64,000 bases of DNA from Rhodococcus tibetensis (GCF_024438035.1 NZ_JANFQF010000009.1:62001-126000); one strand, 5' to 3'. Counted from the first letter of the stretch, positions 7,954 to 16,823 are shown. The notes: generated by a model not told the origin, from the letters alone. Numbers and translations are program-made.

Positions 7954-8963
7954 CTACGCAGTCAGGTCGATGATGAGCTTGCCTGGTTGGCCGTTGGAAA
8001 ACGACTCCACGAAGGCGGCCGGCAGCTGCTCGAATCCGGGCAATACCGATTGCACGGCCTCCAACTGTCCGGAACTGATGAGTTCGCCGAGCGTGGCTTC
8101 AACCTCTGCTGCGCGGTCCATGTAGTCGAGCACGACGAATCCTTGCGTAAGGATTCGCTTGGTGAGAAGCTGTCCGAAATTGATTGGGCCGGAGGGCCGT
8201 TCGGTCAAGTTGTAGCCGTCGATCAGGCCACACAACGCGATGTGTGCGTGGTTGTTCAGCCGGGCGATCGATGCCTCGAACATCGGGCCCCCCGAGTTTT
8301 CGAAGAGGCGGTCGATGCCGTCCGGTGTTGCCGCCTCGAGTTGGTCCTTCCAATCCGGAGCTTGCGTTCGACGACGGCATCGGCGCCCAGTCGGGCCACC
8401 ATCGAGCACTTCTCGGCGCCTCCTGCGATGCCGACAACCTGTGCGCCCGCCTGCTTCGCGAGCTGGACAGCCACGCTTCCGACTGCGCCAGAGGCACCGG
8501 AGATCAAGACGGTGTGCCCTGGTTTCGGCCGCAGGATGTCGCACACTCCGGCCCACACGGTCAGCCCCGTCATCCCGAGGACGCCAAGGTAGTGCTCCAA
8601 GGGAACGTCCTCACGTGATGCGATGCGATCCCAGTCAGTACCGGGCGAGCTGACGATCTGGCGCCGTTGCCAGCCGACGAAGCCACGAACGATGTCGCCC
8701 GCGGTGAAGTTGCTGTTGCGTGAGGCGGTCACGCGTGCCAGACCGAAAGCGCGAACTGGCTCTCCGAGTGCGCCTGGCGGAAGATAACTCGGTCGGTCGT
8801 CGAGCCAGCCCCTGATGGCCGGATCGATCGAGATGAAGAGGGTCTCGAGTGCGACGTCGCCAGCGTTGAGTTCGGGCAGGGCGACGTCCTCCACGCGGAA
8901 GTCCTCCAAGCTCACGTGCCCGTGGGGGCGCTGCGCCAGGACGATCTGTTGTGATGAATTCAC
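7954..8963 (-). pseudogene. NADP-dependent oxidoreductase (zinc-free MDR family), one-base frameshift
   Basis: From the ATG at 8963 the first part reads as a CurA/leukotriene B4 dehydrogenase-type reductase: an N-terminal GroES-like region (SLEDFRVEDVALPEL, YLGVLGMTGLTVWAG), then the dinucleotide-binding ISGASGAVGSVAVQLAKQAG. Near 8361 the frame breaks. The continuation APDWKDQLEAATPDGIDRLF through KLIIDLTA lies in the next frame. Restoring one base there (AAGCT to AAGGCT on the coding strand) gives an uninterrupted 336-residue protein, the family length. It is therefore either a recent single-base deletion or a sequencing error. Such enzymes reduce enones using NADPH. Confidence 0.85.
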
Positions 8964-9199
8964 GGTGTGCTACTCCTTCGTCACCAACGACGGTAGAAGT
9001 CATAACAAGGCGAAACTTGGCCCTACGCGCACGGGACTCGAAGGGCGCGCACAGCGCGCATCTCAATGCCGAATGCGTGTGCGCCTGATGAAAGCAGATA
9101 CGCGCAAACAGCCAAGACGTGATGTCCATCACTTCATAGGGTCGGTGACAAATGGGCTTCGTGCCGAGGAGCCCTCCTGGAAGATCCGGAGTCAACGCA

Positions 9200-10168
9200 A
9201 TGAATGACACACGCGCCGACCGACCTCTCGAGATTGCGGTCACGATCGACGACTTCGTCCTGTGGGACGGCGTTCCCATGCCAGACGACACGACTCCCAC
9301 TGACATCACGCGCTCTGTGGCGAAAACGCTGAACGACTACGAACTCGCGGGGACCTACGGCTTCTCCCACACATACCGGCTCGAGAACGAGCCAGAGCAA
9401 ATCGAGGCCTTCGAGGCGTGGGCCGAAGCGGGCCATCACCTGGGCAACCACACTCACCAGCATGCTCCACTGCGCTGGATGCCCGACGCGGCATTCCGAC
9501 GCGATTTTGAGACGGCCGAGAAGTACATCGGTCATCTGATCGACGCCGCACCGTCGAAGTACTTCCGGTACCCCATGGACATGTCATCAGGATCGGAACG
9601 ACGTCGAGGGGAAGTCGAGAATTACCTCGCAGATCTCGGCTACCGCACTGCCCCGATCACCAGTTGGTTCAGTGATTTCGCGTTCATCATGCCGTACTTC
9701 CGCGCGATGACCCTTGGCGACAAGGACGTGCAGAAGCAGGTACGCGACCTGCACGTGTCGACCGCGATTGACATGCTCTACAAGCACGCGGACACCGCGC
9801 ACACCCTGTTCGGTGCCGACGCGCCTCTCATCTGGCTCGTACACGGCACCACGATCTCTCGTGACACCCTCGCTCCGATCCTCGAGGCATTCCTCGAGCG
9901 TGGCGTGGAGTTTGTAACCCTCGATGAGGCGATGAAGCATCCGGTGAACTTCGGGAAGCCGCCGTGTAGTGAGAGCTTCACCAACCAGCTACAAAGGTTC
10001 GCGATTGCTGCGGGCTTGCCGAAACCTGAACTCGACTTCGAGCGGCTTGCCGAGATCCTGAACCTCGCGCCCATTCCCGGCCTCGACACTATGGCGACTT
10101 ACGAAGATCGCATGTTCAAGCCGTTGGCTAAGCGGGTGGGAGCCGAATACGACTGGGATTGGTCCTGA
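9200..10168 (+). CDS. Polysaccharide deacetylase (NodB) family protein
   Basis: This 322-residue protein has NodB-fold motifs: TIDD near the N terminus (catalytic and metal Asp), NHTHQH for the metal-binding His pair, and FRYP as motif 3. It has no signal peptide, so it probably acts in the cytoplasm on a small substrate (some relatives hydrolyse amides of nitrogen heterocycles) rather than on cell wall. The chosen ATG at 9200 has GGAG eight bases upstream; a longer frame from 9152 adds only low-complexity sequence. It is followed after 52 bases by the ligase/reductase chimera on the same strand, suggesting a catabolic operon. Confidence 0.85.
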   Translation: MNDTRADRPLEIAVTIDDFVLWDGVPMPDDTTPTDITRSVAKTLNDYELAGTYGFSHTYRLENEPEQIEAFEAWAEAGHHLGNHTHQHAPLRWMPDAAFRRDFETAEKYIGHLIDAAPSKYFRYPMDMSSGSERRRGEVENYLADLGYRTAPITSWFSDFAFIMPYFRAMTLGDKDVQKQVRDLHVSTAIDMLYKHADTAHTLFGADAPLIWLVHGTTISRDTLAPILEAFLERGVEFVTLDEAMKHPVNFGKPPCSESFTNQLQRFAIAAGLPKPELDFERLAEILNLAPIPGLDTMATYEDRMFKPLAKRVGAEYDWDWS

Positions 10169-10220
10169 GTCGGCAATCCACATTCACAACGTCACGCCGT
10201 CATCATCTGAAAGCAGGATC

Positions 10221-12320
10221 ATGCTCAACCTGGCCACCATGCTTGCCGACACTGCTCGACGCACTCCCGGCAGAACCGCTGTCATCGAAGGTGACCGAAC
10301 CCTCACCTTCGGTGAAATCGATGCGGCTGCGAACAGTGTTGCCCATTTTCTTCTCTCACGGGGGTTGCGCCCAGGCGACCGCGTCGCCTTGACGATCGCG
10401 AATGTTGTCGAGTTTCCGATCGTCTACTTCGGCATCCTCAAGGCCGGTGGAGCCGTCGTTCCGCTCAACACGATGCTCAAGCGGGAGGAGATTGCCTACC
10501 ACCTCCGTGATTCGGGTGCGACGGCATACTTCTGTACCGTGCCGGGGCTAGACGACGAGGCGTGGCGCGGATTCCAGGACGTCGAATCCTGCGAGCATCT
10601 GGTCACCCTTGGCTCCGCCATGCTCGATGAGCCAGGCGTGGGAACAACCTTGGCTGACGCATTGGCCGAACACCCCGCGGAAGACGTCCTGCAGGTGACC
10701 GAGGCAACGGACACAGCGGTGGTCCTGTACACGAGCGGGACGACCGGCAAGCCGAAGGGGGCGGAGCTCACCCACGCCAACATGGTCCTCAACGCCATCG
10801 GGCATAACCAACTGCTCGACGCCCGAGCCGACGACGTACATCTGGTCACTCTTCCGCTCTTCCACTCGTTCGCACAGACCGTACAGCTGAACGCCGGTTT
10901 TACATTGGGTGCGACCCTGGTCCTGCTGCCGCGATTCGACGCAGCTGAGGCACTGGCGTTGATGACAAAGCACCGGGTGACGGTCTTCGCCGCTGTCCCG
11001 ACGATGTACTGGGCTCTGCTCAACAAGACCGCTGACGGAATAGACGTCGACCTCGCCGGTCTCCTGCGAATCGCGCTTTCCGGCGCAGCTGCCATGCCCG
11101 TCGATGTGCTGGAGCGGTTCAGGGATGTCTTCGGTGTCGGGAACCGGGAAGGCTACGGACTCTCCGAAACCAGTCCGACCGTCACGTTCAACCCGCTCGA
11201 CCAACCGAACCGGTCGGGATCGATCGGCAAACCGATCTGGGGAGTAGAGGTGAAGCTCATCGGCGATCACTGGAACGAGGTCCCCGCCGGTGAGCCAGGA
11301 GAACTCGCCGTACGTGGATACAACGTGATGAAGGGATACCTGGGGCGGCCCGAGGCGACAAAGGACGTGATCCGCGACGGCTGGTTCCGGACGGGCGATA
11401 TCGCAACGCGAGACGAGGACGGCTACTACTTCATCGTCGATCGCGCCAAGGACTTGATCGTGCGGGGAGGCTTCAACGTCTATCCGCGCGAGCTCGAGGA
11501 GGTGATCATCGGCCATCCAGAGGTCAGCCTCGTGGCCGTCGTCGGAATCCCCGATGAGCGAATCGGTGAGGAAGTGAAAGCCTTCGTCATCCGCGAGCCC
11601 GGATCGGAGTTGAAGGAGGAAGACCTGATCGGCTGGTCACGGGAACGGTTGGCGGCTTACAAGTACCCGCGCCTGGTGGAGTTCAGGGACACCTTGCCGG
11701 ACACGATCACCCAGGCCGGAGGCACCGCACTTGCTGTCGGCGCAGATGTCTCCAACGGAACTGGTGTCGAGAAAGCAGTGGATAAGATCACAACGGAGCT
11801 CAGAGAACCGGTCGTTCTGGTCAACAACGCCGGCATCACCCGCGACAATCTTCTATTCAAAATGTCGGCCACCGACTGGGATACCGTCATGAACGTCCAC
11901 TTACGTGGCTCGTTCCTGATGACGAGAGAGGGCCAGGGACACATGACTCAGGCTGGTTTCGGACGAATCATCAACCTCTCGAGCGTGTCGGCTCTCGGAA
12001 ACCGCGGCCAAGCAAACTACGCCGCAGCCAAAGCCGGGCTGCAAGGTTTCACCAAAACTCTAGCCCTCGAACTCGGCAAATTCGGCGTCACCGCCAACGC
12101 AGTTGCTCCCGGTTTCATCGAGACCGAGATGACAGCCGCGACGGCAGCGCGAATGGGAATGAAATTCGACGATCTCAAGAAGAGGGCGGCCGCCGACATC
12201 CCCGTCGCCCGAGTTGGGGTCCCCGAAGACATCGCACACGCGATCTCATTCCTCGCGAGCGAGGGAGCTGGATTCGTCTCCGGGCAGGTTCTCTACGTCG
12301 CCGGAGGGCCCAAGATATGA
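10221..12320 (+). CDS. In-frame chimera: truncated acyl-CoA ligase joined to truncated FabG-type reductase
   Basis: Residues 1 to about 492 are an AMP-forming acyl-CoA ligase: LYTSGTTGKPKG phosphate loop, GYGLSETSPT, and the hinge RAKDLIVRGGFNVYPRELEE. The protein breaks at LVEFRDTLP, just before the usual GK-containing A10 segment with the catalytic lysine. It continues at once (about 11700) into the body of a 3-oxoacyl reductase (VLVNNAG, catalytic SSVSALGNRGQANYAAAK with S, Y and K, C-terminal VSGQVLYVAGG). That reductase lacks its first 45-50 residues, including TGxxxGIG for NADP(H). One deletion between two adjacent genes explains this. Neither half is likely to be fully active. Confidence 0.85.
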   Translation: MLNLATMLADTARRTPGRTAVIEGDRTLTFGEIDAAANSVAHFLLSRGLRPGDRVALTIANVVEFPIVYFGILKAGGAVVPLNTMLKREEIAYHLRDSGATAYFCTVPGLDDEAWRGFQDVESCEHLVTLGSAMLDEPGVGTTLADALAEHPAEDVLQVTEATDTAVVLYTSGTTGKPKGAELTHANMVLNAIGHNQLLDARADDVHLVTLPLFHSFAQTVQLNAGFTLGATLVLLPRFDAAEALALMTKHRVTVFAAVPTMYWALLNKTADGIDVDLAGLLRIALSGAAAMPVDVLERFRDVFGVGNREGYGLSETSPTVTFNPLDQPNRSGSIGKPIWGVEVKLIGDHWNEVPAGEPGELAVRGYNVMKGYLGRPEATKDVIRDGWFRTGDIATRDEDGYYFIVDRAKDLIVRGGFNVYPRELEEVIIGHPEVSLVAVVGIPDERIGEEVKAFVIREPGSELKEEDLIGWSRERLAAYKYPRLVEFRDTLPDTITQAGGTALAVGADVSNGTGVEKAVDKITTELREPVVLVNNAGITRDNLLFKMSATDWDTVMNVHLRGSFLMTREGQGHMTQAGFGRIINLSSVSALGNRGQANYAAAKAGLQGFTKTLALELGKFGVTANAVAPGFIETEMTAATAARMGMKFDDLKKRAAADIPVARVGVPEDIAHAISFLASEGAGFVSGQVLYVAGGPKI

Positions 12321-12772
12321 AGACACTCAACGGAATCGACGATCTGCACGCCGTGGCGAACACCCGGATCGGCTACTCGTCATGGCACACCCTCACCCAG
12401 GAGAAAATCGACTCGTTCGGTGACGCGACGGGTAACCACCAGTGGATTCACGTCGATCCCTCACGGGCTGCTGACGGACCGTTCGGCGCCACCATCGCCC
12501 ACGGACATCTGCTGACCTCGATGATCCCGATGCTTGTATGGGAGGTCTACGCCGTCGACGGCGTCCGAATGGGAATCAACTACGGGTCGAACAAGGTCCG
12601 ATTCCCAGCACCCGTACCCGTCGGCTCACGGATTCGGGCCACGGTTGACATAGCAAACGTTGAAACCGTTCCCTCGGGCGCCCAAGTTGTCACAGGCGTC
12701 ACAATCGAACGAGAGAATGCCGACAAGCCGGTTTGTATTGCAGAGATCGTCAGCATCTACATTCCGAAATAA
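12317..12772 (+). CDS. MaoC-like (R)-enoyl-CoA hydratase
   Basis: This 151-residue hot-dog-fold protein carries the hydratase signature: FGDATGNHQWIHVDP supplies the catalytic Asp and His, followed by the conserved GPFGATIAHGHL helix cap. Such enzymes add water to trans-2-enoyl-CoA. Its ATG overlaps the stop of the ligase/reductase chimera (ATGA), so the genes were an operon: ligase, ketoreductase and hydratase form a consistent set for acyl-CoA processing. The gene is intact although its upstream partners are rearranged. Confidence 0.9.
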   Translation: MKTLNGIDDLHAVANTRIGYSSWHTLTQEKIDSFGDATGNHQWIHVDPSRAADGPFGATIAHGHLLTSMIPMLVWEVYAVDGVRMGINYGSNKVRFPAPVPVGSRIRATVDIANVETVPSGAQVVTGVTIERENADKPVCIAEIVSIYIPK

Positions 12773-13155
12773 CGTCGCAAATTTGCGTAATCCCCACTGG
12801 CAGGTCCCCGATAGTCGGACCACGTCGTTCTAGAGTCGCGATTGTTCGAGTTCAGTCGATCTCGCACCCGTCCACCGGTTGGTGGGTGTGGGTGCAGTGG
12901 GCAGCGTACTCGGCCGGCGTCAGGTAGCGCCGTGGAACAACGGGCACGCCGGGACCCTCCGTCGGGCGGCCCCAGCATTGCGATCTCACAGTGCGCGCCG
13001 GAGATGCCGCAGACGGTCTCCACAAACTCGCCCTCCACGGATCCGGTGCCCTCTACCTCGAGGCCCAGTCCGACGAAGAACGCCGTTACCGAGGCGCGGT
13101 CCGCGACGGTGATGCCGATGTGGTCGAAACGTTGTACGTGTGCCATGGGATCCAT
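12757..13155 (-). pseudogene. Truncated VOC (glyoxalase) family gene
   Basis: The first 66 or so residues (RFDHIGITVADR, FFVGLGLEVEG, EFVETVCGISGAHCEIAML) are a normal N-terminal VOC module with its first metal-ligand His. After GPPDGGS the family match is lost and the frame runs on as low-quality sequence into the 3' end of maoC. In an alternative minus-strand frame, 12852-12959 reads RRYLTPAEYAAH and stops; this resembles the C-terminal tail of IS3-type transposases, so an insertion and deletion event may have cut the gene. Full-length VOC proteins are 120-150 residues with a second half that is absent here. Confidence 0.65.
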
Positions 13156-13290
13156 CCTCCAATTGTTGTCTTGCCGATTCGATGCTGGGACGGAGCCGGG
13201 GCTGGGATCTCGACAGCGAGTCCCCGATGGTGGATCGCTGACCGGAATAGATTCCGTGCGGGTGGTTCTGGCTCGTCGACTGTGGGCACA

Positions 13291-13887
13291 TCATCGACTC
13301 ACAACGAGTGTGTCGATCCAGAGGGTGATCGCGGTCCGCATCGAATCGCGGTGTTCGGCGAAAGAGCTACTGGGGACGAGAGTCCGCGCCCCAAATGTAA
13401 GATCGAACACGAGTCCCTCGAGCAGGCTGATGAGGTCACGTGCGGCAAGTTGGGGGTCGGACGCGCCCAGAGCACCCATCAGTGCCGTCGCCTCGGAGCG
13501 CGAGAACAAGCACGACGCCAGGCCTGTTCGCAGGGCGTCATCGTTTGTCGCGTCCACGACCAGTGCGTACCGGGCCCGCACATCCCTGCGACGGTCCACT
13601 AGCAGCGTTTCGAGTTGGTCGGCGATCAGCCTCCCTGCCTCGTCGGTCGTCTGCGGCGGGACCGACGAGACGGCCTTGTCGAAGAGTTCACGGGACCGGC
13701 GCGCCAGGTGCGTGATGGCGGCGGACACCAGGGCGTGACGGGTGCGGTAGTAGTACGAGGTCGAGCCCCGGGCCAGGCCGAGCCGTGCGTCGATTCCCTG
13801 ATGCGTGAGCGCGTGGTTACCGCCTTCGGCAGCAAGATCCAGCGCGGCCTCGCAGATGAGATCTCGACGTGAGCGACGGTCAGCCAT
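13291..13887 (-). CDS. TetR family transcriptional regulator
   Basis: This 198-residue protein has an N-terminal helix-turn-helix domain (residues 4-50: RRDLICEAALDLAAEGG, then HQGIDARLGLARGSTSYYY) typical of TetR regulators, followed by a helical ligand domain. The ATG at 13887 has GGAGG eight bases upstream; the longer frame running to 14139 is an artefact that reads antisense through zapE. It is divergent from zapE, and the 41-base gap contains a perfect 7-6-7 palindrome that should be its operator, so it probably represses itself and zapE. Confidence 0.9.
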   Translation of the reverse strand: MADRRSRRDLICEAALDLAAEGGNHALTHQGIDARLGLARGSTSYYYRTRHALVSAAITHLARRSRELFDKAVSSVPPQTTDEAGRLIADQLETLLVDRRRDVRARYALVVDATNDDALRTGLASCLFSRSEATALMGALGASDPQLAARDLISLLEGLVFDLTFGARTLVPSSSFAEHRDSMRTAITLWIDTLVVSR

Positions 13888-13903
13888 GCCACCATCCTCC
13901 CAG

Positions 13904-13923
13904 AACTCTACGATGCTAGAGTT
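13904..13923. promoter_or_regulatory. Palindromic operator between the TetR gene and zapE
   Basis: AACTCTA-CGATGC-TAGAGTT: perfect 7-bp arms with a 6-base spacer, centred in the divergent gap and ending five bases before the zapE ATG. Position and symmetry fit a TetR dimer site. Confidence 0.75.
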
Positions 13924-13928
13924 TTGGG

Positions 13929-15005
13929 ATGCGTTGGCCTCGCCGGACTTCACCTCCCCGTCGCTCGCTCCACGTAGAGGAGTCTGTGTTCGACACGGCT
14001 GCGGAAGAACTGGGGTTTGCTCTCGACGACGCGCAGCTTCGGGCCGCGGCAGCACTCGCGACCGGTGCTCGGAATCTGTATCTGTGGGGCCCCGTCGGAC
14101 GGGGTAAGAGCTGGTTGATGGCGACGTACTTCGCTGCACTGCCGACCGACCGGAAGATGCGGATGCACTTCCATGAGTTCTTTCGCGACCTACACCTGGC
14201 CATCCGAAGACATGGCAACGACCTTGCGGCTGCCTTGGATGAGCTCCTCGGTGGCTTGGATCTCGTGTGTTTCGACGAGTTCCATGTGCACGACCCCGCG
14301 GACGGCAAATTCATCGCCCGCCTACTGCCTGCACTTCTCGATCGGAAGATCCGGGTCATCCTGACCTCGAACTATCCTCCACGCTCTTTGCTCCCGAATC
14401 CGATGTTCCACGACGACTTCGTACCCGCGATCGAGCTGATCGAGCAGGCGCTGACGATCATCGCCATTGACGGTCCCGTCGATTACCGCACCATCTCCAG
14501 CCACGAGGCGGGCTTCGCCGCCGGATGGTGGGTCAGTCCTGGCACTGCAGAGCAACAAGCGCGTCTCGGACTCCGCCCGCCGAGCCCCGACGAACGCAGG
14601 ACACTCGCTCCGGCCGGGCATCCCGTACACGTCCGGCGCGCGACGAACCAATGCCTGTGGGTGGACTTCGTCGACCTCTGTGAGAACACCACCGCCCCCG
14701 TCGATTACCTCGCACTCACCCAACAGTTCCGGACGTGGGTTGTCAGCGACGTGCCGAATCTTCGGGCGTCAGGACGGGAGCCAGCTCAACGCTTCGCGAA
14801 CGTCGTTGACGTGCTGTACGACCGTGACATCACCAGCATTTTCCTCTCGACCACGCCCTTGGACGCACTTTCGGACGGCACCGAACTCCCTGTCGATATT
14901 GAGCGAATCACGAGCCGGCTCGGCCAACTCGGACGACTTGAACTCGCGGCCGGGGCAGTTGACCCCAAACGCGATAGTCCTCATCCCAGATCCAGAGTTG
15001 GCTGA
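13929..15005 (+). CDS. zapE: ZapE/AFG1-like AAA ATPase
   Basis: This 358-residue ATPase has Walker A GPVGRGKS at residues 54-61, Walker B LVCFDEFHV, and the family blocks HFHEFFRDLH, FARLLPALLDRKIRVILTSNYPP-like sequence and DFVDLCE. ZapE/AFG1 proteins bind FtsZ at the constricting ring in bacteria, or work on membrane proteins in mitochondria; the actinobacterial form is about this length. The ATG at 13929 has no good ribosome site, and a GTG near 13984 preceded by GAGGAG is an alternative, giving MFDTAAEELGF. Expression is probably controlled by the divergent TetR. Confidence 0.9.
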   Translation: MRWPRRTSPPRRSLHVEESVFDTAAEELGFALDDAQLRAAAALATGARNLYLWGPVGRGKSWLMATYFAALPTDRKMRMHFHEFFRDLHLAIRRHGNDLAAALDELLGGLDLVCFDEFHVHDPADGKFIARLLPALLDRKIRVILTSNYPPRSLLPNPMFHDDFVPAIELIEQALTIIAIDGPVDYRTISSHEAGFAAGWWVSPGTAEQQARLGLRPPSPDERRTLAPAGHPVHVRRATNQCLWVDFVDLCENTTAPVDYLALTQQFRTWVVSDVPNLRASGREPAQRFANVVDVLYDRDITSIFLSTTPLDALSDGTELPVDIERITSRLGQLGRLELAAGAVDPKRDSPHPRSRVG

Positions 15006-15376
15006 CGTGATCGTAGGATCTCCGCTAATCGATCAACGTCTCACCGCTGCTGTGCCGGCGGTGCGTTCCCGGCCAGATCCAGTGGCCGGTACCACGGATA
15101 TGCCTGAGCCAGAGCGCGGTCAAAGAAGCAAGGTGGGCTGCCGGCCAAGAAGCCGCCTGCGGTCTTCGCCCTCTGTATTCGAGGCCAAACTTGGAGTAAT
15201 ACCGCTCCTCGGTCGGCGGATCGTCGTCTTCTCGATGCCCGCCCAATGCCTCTCTTCGTGTTCACCTCGTGAGCGCGCACTCGGTAAAGACCAGCACCTC
15301 TCGCTGTCACCGACTGGTGAAAAGTGCCAAGTGCATCAGCAGCGAACGGGTAGTAGTTGCCGGCCGCCGCCCTTGT
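15006..15376. other. Gene-free stretch after zapE
   Basis: Only weak frames are present (for instance a TTG-started 73-codon frame on the minus strand at 15025-15246). I see no motif, ribosome site or structure that I can support. Confidence 0.4.
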
Positions 15377-15682
15377 TCAGGCGCTCAACGCGCGGAACCC
15401 GATCTCGACTGTCTCCCAATTACCGAAAGCCAGCTCGATCGGCTCGCTGACAAGAACTTGAACCGTCAGATGCACTCTGCCTCGCATCACCGTGGTGACC
15501 ACAGTGACGACGCCAGGTGCAGCGGCGAGCAGATCGAATCCCTCTGGGGGATCCGGAGGTGGGAGATAGTCGTCGACGTCCTCGGCGGAGGTGACACCCG
15601 GATATGCAGGGTCGGCCTGAGAATCATCGATCAGGCAGATGGACCTGAACTCCGCCATGACCCAGCCGCTCATTTCGTCCAT
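15377..15682 (-). CDS. Hypothetical protein, 101 aa
   Basis: This is an acidic 101-residue protein. Its N-terminal half contains a DSQADPAYPGVTSAEDVDDY segment rich in Asp and Pro; its C-terminal half is a set of beta strands (VVTVVTTVMRGRVHLTVQVL). It has no signal peptide and no known motif. The first ATG could be at 15682 or a few codons in (MSGWVM). It lies between zapE and the cold-shock gene and shares the minus strand with the latter; the terminator at 15763-15787 separates them. Function unknown. Confidence 0.6.
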   Translation of the reverse strand: MDEMSGWVMAEFRSICLIDDSQADPAYPGVTSAEDVDDYLPPPDPPEGFDLLAAAPGVVTVVTTVMRGRVHLTVQVLVSEPIELAFGNWETVEIGFRALSA

Positions 15683-15762
15683 CCGCCAAGAACTCCCCCA
15701 CCTGAAAATCTATTTCTACTCGAACATGCCCTATCAGAGATCCTCATCCGGCGATGGAATGA

Positions 15763-15787
15763 GGACCGCACCCACCGGGTGCGGTCC
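15763..15787 (-). terminator. Hairpin terminator after the cold-shock gene
   Basis: Arms of 11 bp (GGACCGCACCC / GGGTGCGGTCC) around a 3-base loop, 13 bases beyond the minus-strand cold-shock stop. It would be a strong intrinsic terminator stem, without a long T-run. Confidence 0.75.
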
Positions 15788-15800
15788 CCCGCAGACTTAG

Positions 15801-16005
15801 TTAGACAGCCCGCACATTCGTGGCCTGCGGGCCCTTCTGGCCCTGGCCCACCTCGAACTCCACACGCTGGTTCTCATCGAGCGACTTGAAGCCGCTGCCC
15901 GAGATTTCCGAGTAGTGCACGAAGACGTCCGGTGTTCCGTCATCGGGTGCGATGAAACCGAAGCCCTTCTCGCCGTTGAACCACTTCACGATGCCACTGC
16001 GCCAT
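15801..16005 (-). pseudogene. Cold-shock protein gene with a one-base insertion near its start
   Basis: Residues [12 protein letters not shown] (RNP1), DVFVHYSEI (RNP2) and the C-terminal [12 protein letters not shown] identify a CspA-type RNA chaperone. The natural start is the ATG at 16005, with AGGGAG seven bases upstream. From there the frame reads MAQ and then breaks because of one extra base at 15996; deleting it gives [13 protein letters not shown] and the standard 67 residues. As it stands, translation could start only at the internal GTG (15989), losing most of strand one. Other csp copies usually exist in rhodococci, so loss could be tolerated; a sequencing error is the other possibility. 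Confidence 0.85.
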
Positions 16006-16367
16006 GCTGATACTCCCTAAATGTCGATCCGGGCACTCACATCGAATTCCCGATCTCGATACCGCTGATCCTGCCACCCGAAGAACGGCCCCGAACGACC
16101 GCACCTGATCTGGGAAGCGGACATCTGAGAGAACGTGGTGCCCATGCCGTGAGACGGACGATGAACGCGAAGGTCGAAGCATCTCAGATGCCATCGGCGG
16201 CGAGAATCTACAGGCATCCTGACCGTCACATGGTTTGGGGATCGCGTTGTTCGACCCCTTGCCTAGTAACCATGCCATTTGTGCGAGGGGTATCCCTAGA
16301 GATGTTCTGATCTTCGGGGTTCCTGATACGAGTGCAGTTCCGATACTTCAGACGACGTCCCCGAACG

Positions 16368-16823
16368 TTAATCGGCGACCAGTTGCGCCCACCCGGAGGA
16401 CCGCCCGACGCCCTGTTCTCGTTGCCGTCCGATGACATACCGGCCAGGGGCGATACCGGTGGCTCCGTGCTCGGGATGAATGAGGTAAGCGGTCACTCGG
16501 GTGTCGAGGATACCGAGCGCAAGCCGCCGGGGGTCGTTCACGGGCGTTGACCACGTGCAGACCCCTTCGTCAGCGACCAGGCTGTGCGGGTTCCCGCCCA
16601 CAGCGCTACGCAGCAACTCCACTCCTGAGAGCGGAACATTCTCCGACCGCGTCCACGTGGTGGGCGTGACGATGTCGGCGACAAGCGAATACGGGATCAC
16701 AAGTAGATCCCCTTGGGCCTGCAGGCCGTCGATGACGGGTATGGATACCTCCTGGTCGAGATAGTCGAACACATCGAGGCCGGTAAGGGCAGTGAGAGCG
16801 GACAAGGTCGTGCTTGAATTCAT
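16368..16823 (-). CDS. Hypothetical protein following the DUF6745 gene
   Basis: This 151-residue protein starts at the ATG at 16823, 30 bases after the stop of the DUF6745 gene on the same strand, so the two form an operon. The N terminus MNSSTTLSALTALTGLDVFDY is followed by a region with several strands (LLVIPYSLVADIVTP, VCTWSTPV, AYLIHPEHG). No membrane segment or catalytic motif is seen. I do not recognise it; the tight pairing suggests that it works with the DUF6745 protein. Confidence 0.7.
   Translation of the reverse strand: MNSSTTLSALTALTGLDVFDYLDQEVSIPVIDGLQAQGDLLVIPYSLVADIVTPTTWTRSENVPLSGVELLRSAVGGNPHSLVADEGVCTWSTPVNDPRRLALGILDTRVTAYLIHPEHGATGIAPGRYVIGRQREQGVGRSSGWAQLVAD

Noticed and set aside
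12776..12787. CGCAAATTTGCG palindrome after maoC
   Set aside because: Only 12 bases, no loop or T-run; too little to call a terminator or operator.
13888..14139. N-terminal extension of the TetR gene
   Set aside because: Reads antisense to zapE and crosses the operator; ATG 13887 has an ideal ribosome site.
15025..15246. Minus-strand 73-codon frame after zapE
   Set aside because: TTG start without ribosome site; composition not clearly protein-like.
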